From positions 1-64,000 of the forward strand of contig JAFGDS010000134.1 in assembly GCA_016931995.1 (NCBI GenBank): a DNA stretch of 64,000 bases, written 5' to 3'. Below the pieces are notes generated by a model. That model was not told the origin of the DNA. It searched no databases and saw only the letters and a list, made by a program, of their open reading frames with translations. Made by a program: the position numbers and the translations under genes. Shown piece by piece: positions 33,510 to 43,143 of the stretch. Every line of letters begins with the position of its first letter. The first letter of the stretch is position 1. The DNA comes from Pirellulales bacterium (lineage in GTDB: Bacteria > Planctomycetota > Planctomycetia > Pirellulales > Thermoguttaceae).

Positions 33510-35745
33510 TCTCGCTCTTCGCCCTGCTGGGCGCCTCGATCGCGTCGAGGATGCCGCCGAGCACGGCCTGGGTGTCCGCGTCGGCCTGGGCGCTTTGGTT
33601 GTAGCGGGCGTATTGCAGCAGGATCTCGTCGGTGGTAAGGAGGATACCGTGCTTGTCGGTGCTGGCCAGGAAGGCAGCCAGAGCGGCTTGGCGCAGGGCC
33701 AAGGGCTGCGTCCGCCGGCTGGCCAGATCAACCAGGGCCTTTTGGCCGCGGGGCGTGCCCATCTGGGCAAGGGCCGCGACCGCTTTCTCGCCTAACTGCG
33801 GCGCATGGAGCGCGGATAAGACCGACGCCTCCGCGCGGCGGACGTCGTAGACCGGACCGGCTTCGCCGCCCAACTCGGCCAGCCAACCGAGCGCTTCGGC
33901 CGCCTGGGCAAGACGGACATCCGGCGCGACGGCCGCGTCGCGCGCAAGGGTCTGCAATCGGTCCACTTGCCACCGCGCGGCCTCGCCGTCGTGCGGCCGG
34001 GGGAAAACCTCGGCCAAGGGGTCGCCCTGCGCGGCCCGGCGGGCGCGATTCCGCCGATCTTCGGTAGCAAGGATGCCCACCGGCAGGCAAGCCGTGCGGC
34101 AATCGTGTCGAAGCTGTTGCACCAGGAGGTGGATCGGCGGCTGGTCGATCCGCGCGTCGACCAGCACGAGTTCGTAGTCGGCCGAGGCGAGCAGCTTTTC
34201 GAGCATCTCCCGCCCGGTCACGGCGGTGTCCACCTCAAAGCCTTGTTCCACGAGAAACCCGCCAATCGCGCGGGAGTCCTCGGTGCTGGGGCCGGCGACC
34301 ATCGCCCGCCGCGCGCCGGTCGAGGTGGCCAGAAAGGCCAGTGCCTCGGGCAGGTAGCTCGATCCGGCGAAGGAGCGGACCGGCTGGAGGTTCATGATCG
34401 CTCGCGCGGCGGCCAGCCGCACGCGCCGGTCGGGCGACCGCAGCGCGCGGGCCAAGGGGCCGGGCCGCGGACCGCCGCCGAGGGCCATTTCGGCCGTGCC
34501 CACGCGACCTAAAATCCGCGCCGCGGCGGCGGCCGCGGGAGCGTGATGGTCCGCAAGCGCGCTGGCCAGCGCCGTTTCGATCGCCTCGGGGCCGAATTCG
34601 GCCAGCGGCGCCGACGCCGTGCCGGGACCCAACGGCAGCGGAGAGTCCAAACCCGTGGTGTAGGCCAGCTTCTCCAGATTTGTCAGCAAATAAAGCTGTC
34701 GGACGTCCGCGTTGCCCGGCTCGATGGCCAACGCGTCGCCGGCCAACTGGGCGGCGAGCACGGCGCCGGCCACGGCGGGCGGCAACCGCCGCGCGACGCC
34801 GCGGCCCGCGGCCGCGTCCCACTGCCAGAGCGTGGCCAAGCCGTCGCCGTCGGCGCGGACCTTTCGCCGCCGGTCGTAGTAGTCGCGGGCGCGCTCGGCC
34901 AGAATCGCCGCGGCTTCGGCCGGCGTGGGCAAGGGCCCCACCAGCCGCAACAGCGCCCCCGCGGCCGCCGCGCGGACCTCTTCGTCGCTCTCGGGCGACG
35001 CGAATGGGGCCAACAGGTGGATGCTCACTTCGCTCGATCCCGCGTCGGCCAACACGCGGATCACCTGCACCACCAGATCGCTGTCCGGCGCGGCGAGGTA
35101 TCCGGCCAGCGGCAGCGCGGCGTCCTCGCCCAACGAGCCCAGCGCCCCGCGGACGGCCGCGTGCTCGGCCTTGCGAGCGGGATCGGCCAGCACGGCGACC
35201 AGCGGCGCGACGGCGGCCGCCCCCGCCTGACGAAGGCCCGCCACCGCGCGGGCACGGACATCGGCGGCCGGGTTTTTCAAGTCGTCGATGAACTGCGTGA
35301 TCCGCTCGGGGGCTTCATGTTTGGCACGCGCGGCGGCGAGCACGGCCTCGCCCAGCGTCTTGGCCTCGGGCGCAAGCTCCGACCGCGTGGCCAGCTCGGC
35401 GAACAGGGCCGGACCCAATCGGTCGGCCAGGCCGGCCAGTTGCTCGGCGTCGAGATTCGCGTCGAGCACCTTCTTGAGCTGCTCCTTGGCCAGATCGGGC
35501 CGGCCCAGATCGGCGAGGATCTTCGCCGCGCGGGCGCACTCGGCCGGCTCCTCGGGCCGCGTGGCCAGAATCGCCTCGACCGCCGGGTCCTTCGGGGCGA
35601 ATCGATCCGCGGCGGGCGACGGGGCCGGCCGCTCGGCAGGCGGCGCCGGTTGTTCCGCCGGCTGCTGCGCGACGACGATCGGTCCCGTCGCGATCAGCCA
35701 CGCCAGCGCGGCAAAAAACACGATGCCGAAACGCAAACGAATCAT
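33499..35745 (-). CDS. Exported HEAT-repeat protein with receiver-like domain
   Basis: The 748-residue protein has a signal peptide (MIRLRFGIVFFAALAWLIATG, cleavage near residue 26) followed by a Pro-rich segment. Helical repeats of HEAT type cover about 50-470, such as VRARAVAGLRQAGAAAVAPLVAVLAD and VRLAAARAIMNLQP. Residues 479-590 read like a response-regulator receiver: AMVAGPSTEDSRAIGGFLVEQGFEVDTA, then VLVDAR with Asp530 in the phosphoacceptor position, then LPVGILAT. More helical repeats follow. A receiver fold in an exported protein is unusual, since phosphotransfer is cytoplasmic; it may be a structural relic. ATG at 35745. Confidence 0.68.
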   Translation of the reverse strand: MIRLRFGIVFFAALAWLIATGPIVVAQQPAEQPAPPAERPAPSPAADRFAPKDPAVEAILATRPEEPAECARAAKILADLGRPDLAKEQLKKVLDANLDAEQLAGLADRLGPALFAELATRSELAPEAKTLGEAVLAAARAKHEAPERITQFIDDLKNPAADVRARAVAGLRQAGAAAVAPLVAVLADPARKAEHAAVRGALGSLGEDAALPLAGYLAAPDSDLVVQVIRVLADAGSSEVSIHLLAPFASPESDEEVRAAAAGALLRLVGPLPTPAEAAAILAERARDYYDRRRKVRADGDGLATLWQWDAAAGRGVARRLPPAVAGAVLAAQLAGDALAIEPGNADVRQLYLLTNLEKLAYTTGLDSPLPLGPGTASAPLAEFGPEAIETALASALADHHAPAAAAAARILGRVGTAEMALGGGPRPGPLARALRSPDRRVRLAAARAIMNLQPVRSFAGSSYLPEALAFLATSTGARRAMVAGPSTEDSRAIGGFLVEQGFEVDTAVTGREMLEKLLASADYELVLVDARIDQPPIHLLVQQLRHDCRTACLPVGILATEDRRNRARRAAQGDPLAEVFPRPHDGEAARWQVDRLQTLARDAAVAPDVRLAQAAEALGWLAELGGEAGPVYDVRRAEASVLSALHAPQLGEKAVAALAQMGTPRGQKALVDLASRRTQPLALRQAALAAFLASTDKHGILLTTDEILLQYARYNQSAQADADTQAVLGGILDAIEAPSRAKSENDQ

Positions 35746-35819
35746 GGTCGATCTCAATGTCGTGCGCCGAAAGAGACAGTCCCCTTTTCGTTGACACGAA
35801 AATCGGGTCAGTCCCCGAT

Positions 35820-37214
35820 TCATCCACTTCCCGCGTTCATACCCAGCCGCTTTTTCCACGTCGCCACCTGGGCGGCGACCTGCTCGGGTCCGGTCGAGCC
35901 GTAGCTCGTCATCGCCCGCACGGCCCGCTCGGCGCCCAGCGCGTCGAACGCGCTTTGATCCAACTCGGCATGCGCCGCCTGGAATTCGGCCGGCGACAGC
36001 CCGCTCAAGGGCACGCCCTTCTTCCGCGCCAAACGCACCAACTGGCCAACCAGCCCATGGGCGGTTCGCTGCGGGACGCCGCGCCGGATGAGATGCTCCA
36101 TCAGCGTCGTGGCGTCGAGGTAGCCCTGCTCCAGCCTGGCGGCAATCGCCTCGCGATCTAGTTCCGCGCGCGACACGAGCGGCGCGGCGATGCCTAGGCA
36201 CGCCTCGACCGTGTCCGCCGCGTCGAACACCGGCGGCTTGTCTTCCTGAAGATCGCGGTTGTACGCCAGCGGCAGGCCCTTCACCAGCACCAGAAGCGTC
36301 TGCAAGGCGCCGATCACCCGGGCGGTCTTGCCGCGGATCAACTCCAGGCAATCCGGGTTGATCTTCTGCGGCATGATGGACGAGCCGGTGCAAAACGCCT
36401 GCGGGAGGCGCAGAAAGCCGAACTCCGCCGTGGACCAGAGGATCCACTCCTCGGCCCAGGTGCTCAGATGTTCGGCCACCACGGCCAACGCGAAGACGAA
36501 CTCGAGCAGGAAGTCGCGGTCGCTGGCGCTATCGAGGCTGTTGGCCGTGACGCCGTCGAACCCGAGCCGCCGGGCGACGTCCGCGCGGTCGATTGGCAGG
36601 CTCGTGCCGGCCAGCGCGGCCGTGCCCAGGCTCAACACATTCACGCGCCGCCGCGCGTCGGCCAGTCGATCGCGGTCGCGCTGGAACTTATCGCAGTAGG
36701 CCAGCCAATAGTGCGGCGCCAGGACGGGTTGGGCCCCTTGCAGGTGGGTGTAGCCGGGCAGAATCACGCCGGCGTCCGCCGCGCAGCGACCGACCCAGGC
36801 TTGTTGGAGCGTGGCCAGCCGGTCGTCGATCCGGTCAATCGCGTCGCGGACCCAGAGCCGCATATCGGTCGCGACCTGGTCGTTTCGGCTGCGGCCGGTG
36901 TGCAGCTTGCGGCCGACGTCGCCCAGCCGCTCGACCAGAACCGCCTCGATATGCATGTGGATGTCTTCCCGTTCGATGGAAAAGGGGAAGCGATCCTGCT
37001 CGATCTCTTGGCGGATCTGGGCCAGGGCCTGCTCAATTTGTTGGCATTCCGCCGCGGTGATGAGGCCCACCTTGGCCAGCATTTGGGCATGGGCGATCGA
37101 CGCGGCGATATCGTGCGCGTAGAGTCGGCGGTCGAAGCTCACGCTTTCGGTGAACCGCTCGACGCGTCGGTCCGTGGCCTCGTCAAACGCCCCGCCCCAA
37201 GCCTTGCCCGTCAC
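35820..37214 (-). CDS. argH: Argininosuccinate lyase
   Basis: The 464-residue enzyme splits argininosuccinate into arginine and fumarate, the last step of arginine synthesis. The fumarase-superfamily signature [12 protein letters not shown] is intact (about residue 280), and [16 protein letters not shown] and [13 protein letters not shown] match the family. The GTG at 37214 gives the usual start, [11 protein letters not shown]; the frame is open for another 81 codons upstream with no homology. The length is normal. No other arginine genes are nearby. Confidence 0.92.
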   Translation of the reverse strand: MTGKAWGGAFDEATDRRVERFTESVSFDRRLYAHDIAASIAHAQMLAKVGLITAAECQQIEQALAQIRQEIEQDRFPFSIEREDIHMHIEAVLVERLGDVGRKLHTGRSRNDQVATDMRLWVRDAIDRIDDRLATLQQAWVGRCAADAGVILPGYTHLQGAQPVLAPHYWLAYCDKFQRDRDRLADARRRVNVLSLGTAALAGTSLPIDRADVARRLGFDGVTANSLDSASDRDFLLEFVFALAVVAEHLSTWAEEWILWSTAEFGFLRLPQAFCTGSSIMPQKINPDCLELIRGKTARVIGALQTLLVLVKGLPLAYNRDLQEDKPPVFDAADTVEACLGIAAPLVSRAELDREAIAARLEQGYLDATTLMEHLIRRGVPQRTAHGLVGQLVRLARKKGVPLSGLSPAEFQAAHAELDQSAFDALGAERAVRAMTSYGSTGPEQVAAQVATWKKRLGMNAGSG

Positions 37215-37394
37215 AGTCGGCCCACTCCAAAACGGTTCCCGGTTGGAAAAGAGTTCCAAGCCATTCACTCTAAACGGGTTACGTGCTCCTGTCAACGCGG
37301 GCGTCGCCGGCGCTCTCCCACAACAACCCTGGTTCCCACTCCCGCCCCCCAATCCCCAATCCCGAACCCCGAGTTCCGAGTTCCGCGATCCCGC

Positions 37395-37423
37395 TTGACG
37401 CCCTGCCGGGCGATTGCTAGGGT
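37395..37423 (+). promoter_or_regulatory. Promoter of the tRNA-Ala gene
   Basis: TTGACG at 37395-37400 and TAGGGT at 37418-37423 are 17 bases apart, leaving a leader of about 32 bases before the tRNA. Confidence 0.5.
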
Positions 37424-37461
37424 GAATGGTCTTCACTGGACGCACTGCGTTCCACACTCTT

Positions 37462-37534
37462 GGGGGATTAGCTCAGTTGGGAGAGCGTCTGGCTGGCAGC
37501 CAGAAGGTCATCGGTTCAAGTCCGTTATCCTCCA
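37462..37534 (+). tRNA. tRNA-Ala (anticodon GGC)
   Basis: A 73-base cloverleaf can be drawn: acceptor GGGGGAT with ATCCTCC (one G-U pair), D-arm GCTCAGTTGGGAGAGC, anticodon stem TCTGG/CCAGA with loop CTGGCAG giving anticodon GGC, and T-loop TTCAAGT. Discriminator base is A. The CCA end is not encoded. It is preceded by a promoter and followed by a strong terminator, so it is a single-gene transcript. Confidence 0.95.
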
Positions 37535-37542
37535 CTCCTAAG

Positions 37543-37577
37543 CCCCGACGTGACAACGAGTTACGTCGGGGTTTTTT
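37543..37577 (+). terminator. Rho-independent terminator of the tRNA-Ala gene
   Basis: CCCCGACGT at 37543-37551 pairs with ACGTCGGGG at 37563-37571 and is followed by six T residues (37572-37577). Confidence 0.9.
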
Positions 37578-37746
37578 CTACCACTTGGGCGGGTGGTGGT
37601 CGTGGTGCTACGCTCGCAAGAAAAGAAAATCCGGCCGCATGACGCCGACCGGGCGCGGTTTCCCGAAGAGCTGCGCGTGCTTCGCCGCTCCGACGGGGAT
37701 GGTAAACGTCAACCGTCGTGGCTCGGTGTGCCGTGCCTCGCGGCGG

Positions 37747-40209
37747 TCATTCCACCGGCAATCGCCTCCACTCCTCGATATTCCGCCTCTCCACCTCCTC
37801 CATCCCCTTCCGCTTGGCCAGGAAGTGCTCGTACTTCTTGCGATCTTCGTCCGACCAGGCATTGGCCTCGACGTAGTCGCCGCAGAAGGGAACCAGAAGG
37901 TCGATCCAGCAGGCCAGCTTGTCCGTCTCCTCGCGCGAGAGCCGCGCGTCGCCGTGGCCTTCGTTCACGAGGGTCATCAGGCGGCTCCTCGCCGCGCCGG
38001 CCGCGTAGGGCGGCAGCATGGGCGGGGCCGATTGGGCACTGATCCAGTTGACGATCGGGCCGTCCGGGTCGCCTTGGTAATAAGGAATCGGCTGGTCCAT
38101 GCCGGTCGTCGTCCGGCTGGCCGTCAGGACAAGATACGCCCGGTTCCACCGGCGCTTCGCCGCCCGATCGAGCACCTCGGCGCCCAGCAGGCTGAAGGCA
38201 GCGTCGCCCGGCTTGTCGGACAAAGCCTCTGTATCAGAAAGCAGTGGAAGCGCCGACGCCGCCGAGGGCTCGACGTTGTGGCAACGCGTGCAATGGCGGT
38301 CCAGGATCGGCTGGATCTCGCGGCGGAAGCTGAAACCGCGGGCCGGCCCATAGAAACCGGCAAGTTGTTCCGCGCCCGCCGCGAGCGCCAATGAAGATGA
38401 AACCATCGCCGGCGGGGCCGCGTTCTTGTCTTCGTGACAGCCCACGCACGAGGCCGTTTCGCCCGGCTGAAGCGTCGTCCAGCTCCGCATCGTCTGGATG
38501 GCGTAGCCCCGCTCGTCGATCACCTGGAAATAAACGGGCGTGCGGGCCGGGACGGCGAAATACACGGACCCGTCGTCGCGGATCGTCGCCTCGCCCAGCA
38601 CGGTCTTCGGGTCCCATGCGCCGTTGCCGATGGCGATGGGCGTCGAGATCATCGCCTCGCCGCCGGGACCGCGATTCTCGTTGCTGCCGACGCCCGCCGG
38701 GCGATACTCGATCGCCACGACGCGAAGCTGCCTGGCCGTCCCGCGCGGCACGCCGGCCAGCCCCGGACCTTCGTACACGTCCTGCACGTAGCAGAGGCCT
38801 TGCGTCTGGCGATAATCGACGACGCTGGCTCGCACGGGCGGTTCCGACCGGGGCGCGAGCGGGACGGGCTGGTTGCACGAGATCCGCTCGTCGCTGGCCA
38901 AGAGTTCCCGCCGGCCGTCCCGGTCCATCCAATAGATGGCAAACGGCCCGGTGGCCCCGTCCGGCTTGAAGGCCACGAGGAACTCCGTCTCGCTCAGCGG
39001 ATACGGATACTGGAACTGGTCGCCCGATTGGGCGTAGAAGTCCACGCGCACGGCCTCGGGCTGGCGCGGCGGGGCGATCAACTGGACGCCTTCGTTCTCC
39101 TGCCGGCCGCGCGAGGGATCGACGAGGCCCAGCCAGCCCTTTTGCAGTGTGTGGTGGCCCGTCAAGATCGCGACGACCTTGCCCGTGCCGGGGATCGCCC
39201 GCGCGTGCACGAGCGACGTGGGAAACCACGAGTTGTTGCCGTAAAGCTCCGTCTGCCGCGTGCCGTCGGGGTTCATCTCGAACAGGCCCTGCACGTACAT
39301 CTGGCCGCGGTCGCTGTATTCCCAGCGGGTGTAAAGGACGCGTCCGTCGGGTGTCACCGTGGGATAGTTCGTGTGCACCTGGTCGAACCCGAGCCGGCGG
39401 AGGTAGCGGCCGTCCGCGTCGCAGGTGTACAGATTGCTCACCTCGGTCCACCAGCAATCGACCGTCTGCACGCACCGGGTCGAGCTGAAGATGATCTGCC
39501 CGCCGGGGGCGTACGCGCCTTCGTAGTCGGCAAAGCCCAGGCCCGAGGTCAACTGCCGCACGCGGCCGGTCGCCACGTCGTAGTCGTAAAGATGAAAATC
39601 GTCCTCGTCGAGCGATTTCTTCCAGGCAAAGAGGATGCGGCCGCCGTCGTACGACACGTCCGGATCGCGCAGCACGCCGCCGGGATCGTCCAGAAGCGCG
39701 CGGACCTCGGCGAAGAGGCCGTTCATCGTCAACAGGCACAGACTCCCGCCGGGCACGAATGTCCGCTCGTGTTGCGCGTCGGACTGGCCCTCGGTATAGG
39801 CGTAGTGCGACCCGCCCAGGTCGTAATGCTTGGTGAAGACGATCCGCGGCGTCTTTTCCTGGACCGTACGCAGCCGGGCCGCGCGGCGCTTGATACAGGC
39901 GTCGCGATAGAGCCGCTCCCATCGCGGGTCGTCCGGGCCGACGTTGTCCAGTTCGACGAGCCTCGCCCGCAGGTCGTCCCCGCCGGTGGCCAGTTCCTCG
40001 ACAATCGCCCCGATCGCTTCCCGATAGGACGTTCCCCGCTCGACGCCGTCCTGCGCCCGCCAATCGGCCAGGACTTCGCCGGGCAGGTCGGCGACCGCTG
40101 CTTCGACCGGTCCGTGTTCCGGATCGTGGCTCGTCGTCTCGCCCCGCGCGCCCGCGACGAGGCCCAGCGCAACCAGCACGCCCCAACCGATCGCATGTCG
40201 CACGGGCAT
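37747..40209 (-). CDS. Exported PD40-propeller/cytochrome protein, hydrazine-synthase-alpha-like
   Basis: The 820-residue protein has a signal peptide (MPVRHAIGWGVLVALGLVAGARG) and repeated PD40/TolB-like propeller blades (about 180-480), such as PDVSYDGGRILFAWKK, YPTVTPDGRVLYTRWEY and EGAYAPGGQIIFSS. Two c-type haem sites follow, CVGCHE (about residue 613) and CTRCHN (about 660). This order matches the hydrazine synthase alpha-like proteins found widely in planctomycetes, most of which are not anammox bacteria. The role is probably periplasmic redox chemistry, but the substrate is unknown. GGAGTGGAGA precedes the ATG at 40209. Confidence 0.75.
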   Translation of the reverse strand: MPVRHAIGWGVLVALGLVAGARGETTSHDPEHGPVEAAVADLPGEVLADWRAQDGVERGTSYREAIGAIVEELATGGDDLRARLVELDNVGPDDPRWERLYRDACIKRRAARLRTVQEKTPRIVFTKHYDLGGSHYAYTEGQSDAQHERTFVPGGSLCLLTMNGLFAEVRALLDDPGGVLRDPDVSYDGGRILFAWKKSLDEDDFHLYDYDVATGRVRQLTSGLGFADYEGAYAPGGQIIFSSTRCVQTVDCWWTEVSNLYTCDADGRYLRRLGFDQVHTNYPTVTPDGRVLYTRWEYSDRGQMYVQGLFEMNPDGTRQTELYGNNSWFPTSLVHARAIPGTGKVVAILTGHHTLQKGWLGLVDPSRGRQENEGVQLIAPPRQPEAVRVDFYAQSGDQFQYPYPLSETEFLVAFKPDGATGPFAIYWMDRDGRRELLASDERISCNQPVPLAPRSEPPVRASVVDYRQTQGLCYVQDVYEGPGLAGVPRGTARQLRVVAIEYRPAGVGSNENRGPGGEAMISTPIAIGNGAWDPKTVLGEATIRDDGSVYFAVPARTPVYFQVIDERGYAIQTMRSWTTLQPGETASCVGCHEDKNAAPPAMVSSSLALAAGAEQLAGFYGPARGFSFRREIQPILDRHCTRCHNVEPSAASALPLLSDTEALSDKPGDAAFSLLGAEVLDRAAKRRWNRAYLVLTASRTTTGMDQPIPYYQGDPDGPIVNWISAQSAPPMLPPYAAGAARSRLMTLVNEGHGDARLSREETDKLACWIDLLVPFCGDYVEANAWSDEDRKKYEHFLAKRKGMEEVERRNIEEWRRLPVE

Positions 40210-40410
40210 TCTCCACTCCGCGATGTCAGTGCAAAACAAGAGGGAAGACGTGCCGGCCGCGTCCCGATTCGCCTGGGCGAGGGCCGAAGATCATCCCCTC
40301 TCCCCTCGGGAGAGGACTAGCGTGAGGGCACACTACGCCTCCATGGTAGCAGAAGGCGGCGGGGGCGTTCAACATGCCCGGGTCGAGACCGTGGAGCGGC
40401 GTTCCGTGGT

Positions 40411-42861
40411 CTAACCGACACAAGACTCTTTCTCGTACCAAGGAAGGTCCATTTGCCACAACTCCGAATGTATCCGTGAGATATCTGCTGCGGCAATCGC
40501 GGAGATGCGCAAGTCGAGACGACTATCACTCGGACACTCTTCAGAGCCCACGCGTATCATCCGATCCTCCCAGTATGATACGGTAGCTTCCTCGCCACAA
40601 GATCCGCGCAATGCAGCGCGAACATTCCTTCCGTCCGCCCGTTCGACGTTTCGGCCTGCAGTAGAGCCTTTGACACGGAGAAGATTGTGCATCCCGCGCT
40701 CACCACAAAATGTCATAGTCGCGAGTCTCACCGATGTATCATCGTTTCGGCCAAGGAGCCAACAATGAAAGTTGATGAGGTAGGGGTTTCGCGGCAGTAT
40801 TTCCTTGTCCCAGCCGTGAGGTAGGTTGCCGGCGGCTGCCCTGCCAAAAGTCGTCATGAATGAACTCTCGTCACTTGCTTGGACTCCCGTCTCCGGGAAC
40901 GCTGCCGGGTCATTGGCGAATCGTCTTCCATACTGAGACGCGACATAGTCACTTGCCAATAGGCTCATCAATTCAGCAAACTGGTAGAGGAATAGGGGAT
41001 CGTGCGTAACGAAAACAACATCAGTGCCCTCGATAATTGCGTAGATCATTCCGTTCACCAAGAGTTTATCGCCGGCAAAGAGCAATGGATCGTGCTCATT
41101 CACCTCACCGTGCTCCGCCAAACGTCTTGCACGAATACCTCCATAGTGACAGGCAATCACCTCCATTTCTCCGGGGCCACATTCGCGACCGTGATCTTCA
41201 CGCACGCGGTTTCGAATTACCTTTCCGAATTGCCTTCTCAAGGCGACAAGCGCGAGGTAGTATCCGAATCCGTATTGATACGGGACATCACCCCAGGAAT
41301 CGAAGACCAACATCTTCTCCAATGCCGTTCGTTCGCCGCACGTCAGACCCTGTAACACCTCTGCGTCGAGGGTCGACTCACGAATTGAAGTAGACGAAAT
41401 AAACCGTCTCGAAATCAGCTCCCTTCTGACGCCCTCCGGAAGCCCAAGAACTACGCCTCCGTCAACAACAAACGGAGCAGCATTGTCAAAGAAGCGAATT
41501 GCCCTCGCAAACTCCGTCCAGTCGATGCTTTTCCACTGCGGCTCGGCTGCAAAGCTGAGTCGCATTGGGAGGTAGAAATCGGCCAGTTGCATTCCAGGCG
41601 TTCCAGCAACGTCTTTGCAGAGCGATACGTCGATGCCTACTGCCCGAAACCTTTGGACTTCCTGCAAGGCGTACTCTAGATCGACGGACGGGCCCGCAAA
41701 GGGCCCTAACGCAACGTGCCGGTCGTACCCCACCAGTGCGCGGCCGCACATCTCGTGAGCAAAAGGCGGAGAGATTGCCAAGTGGCAGTTCCGGCCGTCG
41801 AGAAAATCGCAATTGCAGCCGCCAGTTTTGCCTTTGACCTCAAGAAGTCGTCGCATTTCTCGCGCCACGCGGAAGTCAAGACGCGCGAACTTCATTCTTG
41901 CGTCATCACCCGCAAGTCGGTGACAGGCGATTGTCACTGGGCTGGAGTGTTCGCGAAGAAGCCATTCGGCAAATCGTCGAGGCAAGTTAAGAACTGACCT
42001 CCTGCTGCCTTCGAAGCAGTCGTTTGCGATCTCCTTTTCAACATTCGACGTGTACTCAATTAGGTTCTCCGGAGTGTCGGCATAAGCCTCAGCAATTAGC
42101 AGGCATCTGAAGTGCGTGTCGAGAAGGTAAATGAACTTGCGGAATTGTTCCAGAGGGTCACGGTCACGGGTCAAGATTATGGTTTCACTGCCAGTCAGAA
42201 CTGCATGAGTCACCGCCGTCACGACCAAGTCTTCATCGGCCGCGAAATTGGGCTTCATGTGATCCGCGAGCCCCTTCTTGGCCAGCACGGCCCCTCGATC
42301 GCCCAAACGGCTCTGGAGAATGGACGTCAACGTCTTGTCCGACGACTCGCGGTTGTCTTGCTCAGTGCGTCGGACCTTGAGGTGAATTCCAACACACTTT
42401 CGGGCCGACAGAAGTGAAACGTAATAGCGTACCGCACTGTGGATGTCATCCGGCCAGCTGTCTTGATTGAGGAACACAATAGACGAATTGCCACGTTCCT
42501 TTGCAGTAACGAGGACATCTCGGAAATGCGCATTTGCAAAAGGAGCAGCAATCCAATCGCGAAGTTCTCCCCAAACGAGCGGAGTGATGACGATCGTCCT
42601 TGTCAGAAGCGAGTCGAACACCTCCAATGGAATTTCGTGACGATGAAGAAAAGACGCGTCGAGGAAGAAGGTGGCATTGTCTGAGGTGGACTGAACGACC
42701 TCTGTCGAGAACTTCTTCCACGAGGTTGGGCCCTCTTGACTGTTCCAGCAGAGCGCACCGATCATCAGCCGATTGGGTGCTGCGGGAACAACCGGCATCA
42801 CAATTTCAGTCGCGTCGGGGCGACGTTGATCGAAGAAACTGAGTGTACTGTCTCTGCGCAT
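40411..42861 (-). CDS. Duplicated PIN-like nuclease protein, unrecognised architecture
   Basis: The 816-residue protein contains two copies of one unit. Each has a PIN-like domain (62-260 and 462-645) with acidic residues in the expected places: D68, E99, D209/D211, D233 in the first, D467, E495, D598, D621 in the second. Each is followed by a domain of unknown type (about 291-405 and 678-800) that shares LLxVKGxT and DGRN with identical internal spacing. Matching residues in the two halves are 388-399 residues apart. PIN domains are metal-dependent RNases. GC content here is much lower than around it (about 48 percent in a sampled line), suggesting horizontal transfer. ATG at 42861; a GTG 21 codons upstream is possible. 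Confidence 0.68.
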   Translation of the reverse strand: MRRDSTLSFFDQRRPDATEIVMPVVPAAPNRLMIGALCWNSQEGPTSWKKFSTEVVQSTSDNATFFLDASFLHRHEIPLEVFDSLLTRTIVITPLVWGELRDWIAAPFANAHFRDVLVTAKERGNSSIVFLNQDSWPDDIHSAVRYYVSLLSARKCVGIHLKVRRTEQDNRESSDKTLTSILQSRLGDRGAVLAKKGLADHMKPNFAADEDLVVTAVTHAVLTGSETIILTRDRDPLEQFRKFIYLLDTHFRCLLIAEAYADTPENLIEYTSNVEKEIANDCFEGSRRSVLNLPRRFAEWLLREHSSPVTIACHRLAGDDARMKFARLDFRVAREMRRLLEVKGKTGGCNCDFLDGRNCHLAISPPFAHEMCGRALVGYDRHVALGPFAGPSVDLEYALQEVQRFRAVGIDVSLCKDVAGTPGMQLADFYLPMRLSFAAEPQWKSIDWTEFARAIRFFDNAAPFVVDGGVVLGLPEGVRRELISRRFISSTSIRESTLDAEVLQGLTCGERTALEKMLVFDSWGDVPYQYGFGYYLALVALRRQFGKVIRNRVREDHGRECGPGEMEVIACHYGGIRARRLAEHGEVNEHDPLLFAGDKLLVNGMIYAIIEGTDVVFVTHDPLFLYQFAELMSLLASDYVASQYGRRFANDPAAFPETGVQASDESSFMTTFGRAAAGNLPHGWDKEILPRNPYLINFHCWLLGRNDDTSVRLATMTFCGERGMHNLLRVKGSTAGRNVERADGRNVRAALRGSCGEEATVSYWEDRMIRVGSEECPSDSRLDLRISAIAAADISRIHSELWQMDLPWYEKESCVG

Positions 42862-43050
42862 GGCTCTACCAAGAAGACGTGATATTGTTGTCTCCGGTTC
42901 GCGCGCCTGCGACGAGCGGGGCACGTCTTTTCAGGTCCCCCTCAGGCTGCGTCAAACAGTCTACCTGACCGCCAGTGTTGCTCCAAGTCTTTGCCCCGAG
43001 GGGGCACCCTATGTTGGCCTAGGGCAACGCGGGGAAAAAAGCAGATTCCG

Positions 43051-43088
43051 GGGGCGCCACTGCTGGACCGGCCAGTAGTGGCACCCCC
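43051..43088. repeat. Inverted repeat GGGGGCGCCACTGCTGG/CCAGTAGTGGCACCCCC
   Basis: Near-perfect arms around a short centre. Related to 6760-6787 and 18724-18753. It lies between the low-GC PIN-like gene and miaA, in a gap where no gene is seen. Confidence 0.65.
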
Positions 43089-43143
43089 ATTTCCGCCGTA
43101 ACGCATTCCCGAACACGTTCCAACGTGTTTCCCGCGGGGGCAG

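Noticed and set aside
37747-40209. Anammox hydrazine synthase alpha subunit
   Set aside because: HZS-alpha-like domains are common in planctomycetes without anammox; none of the other hydrazine genes is present.
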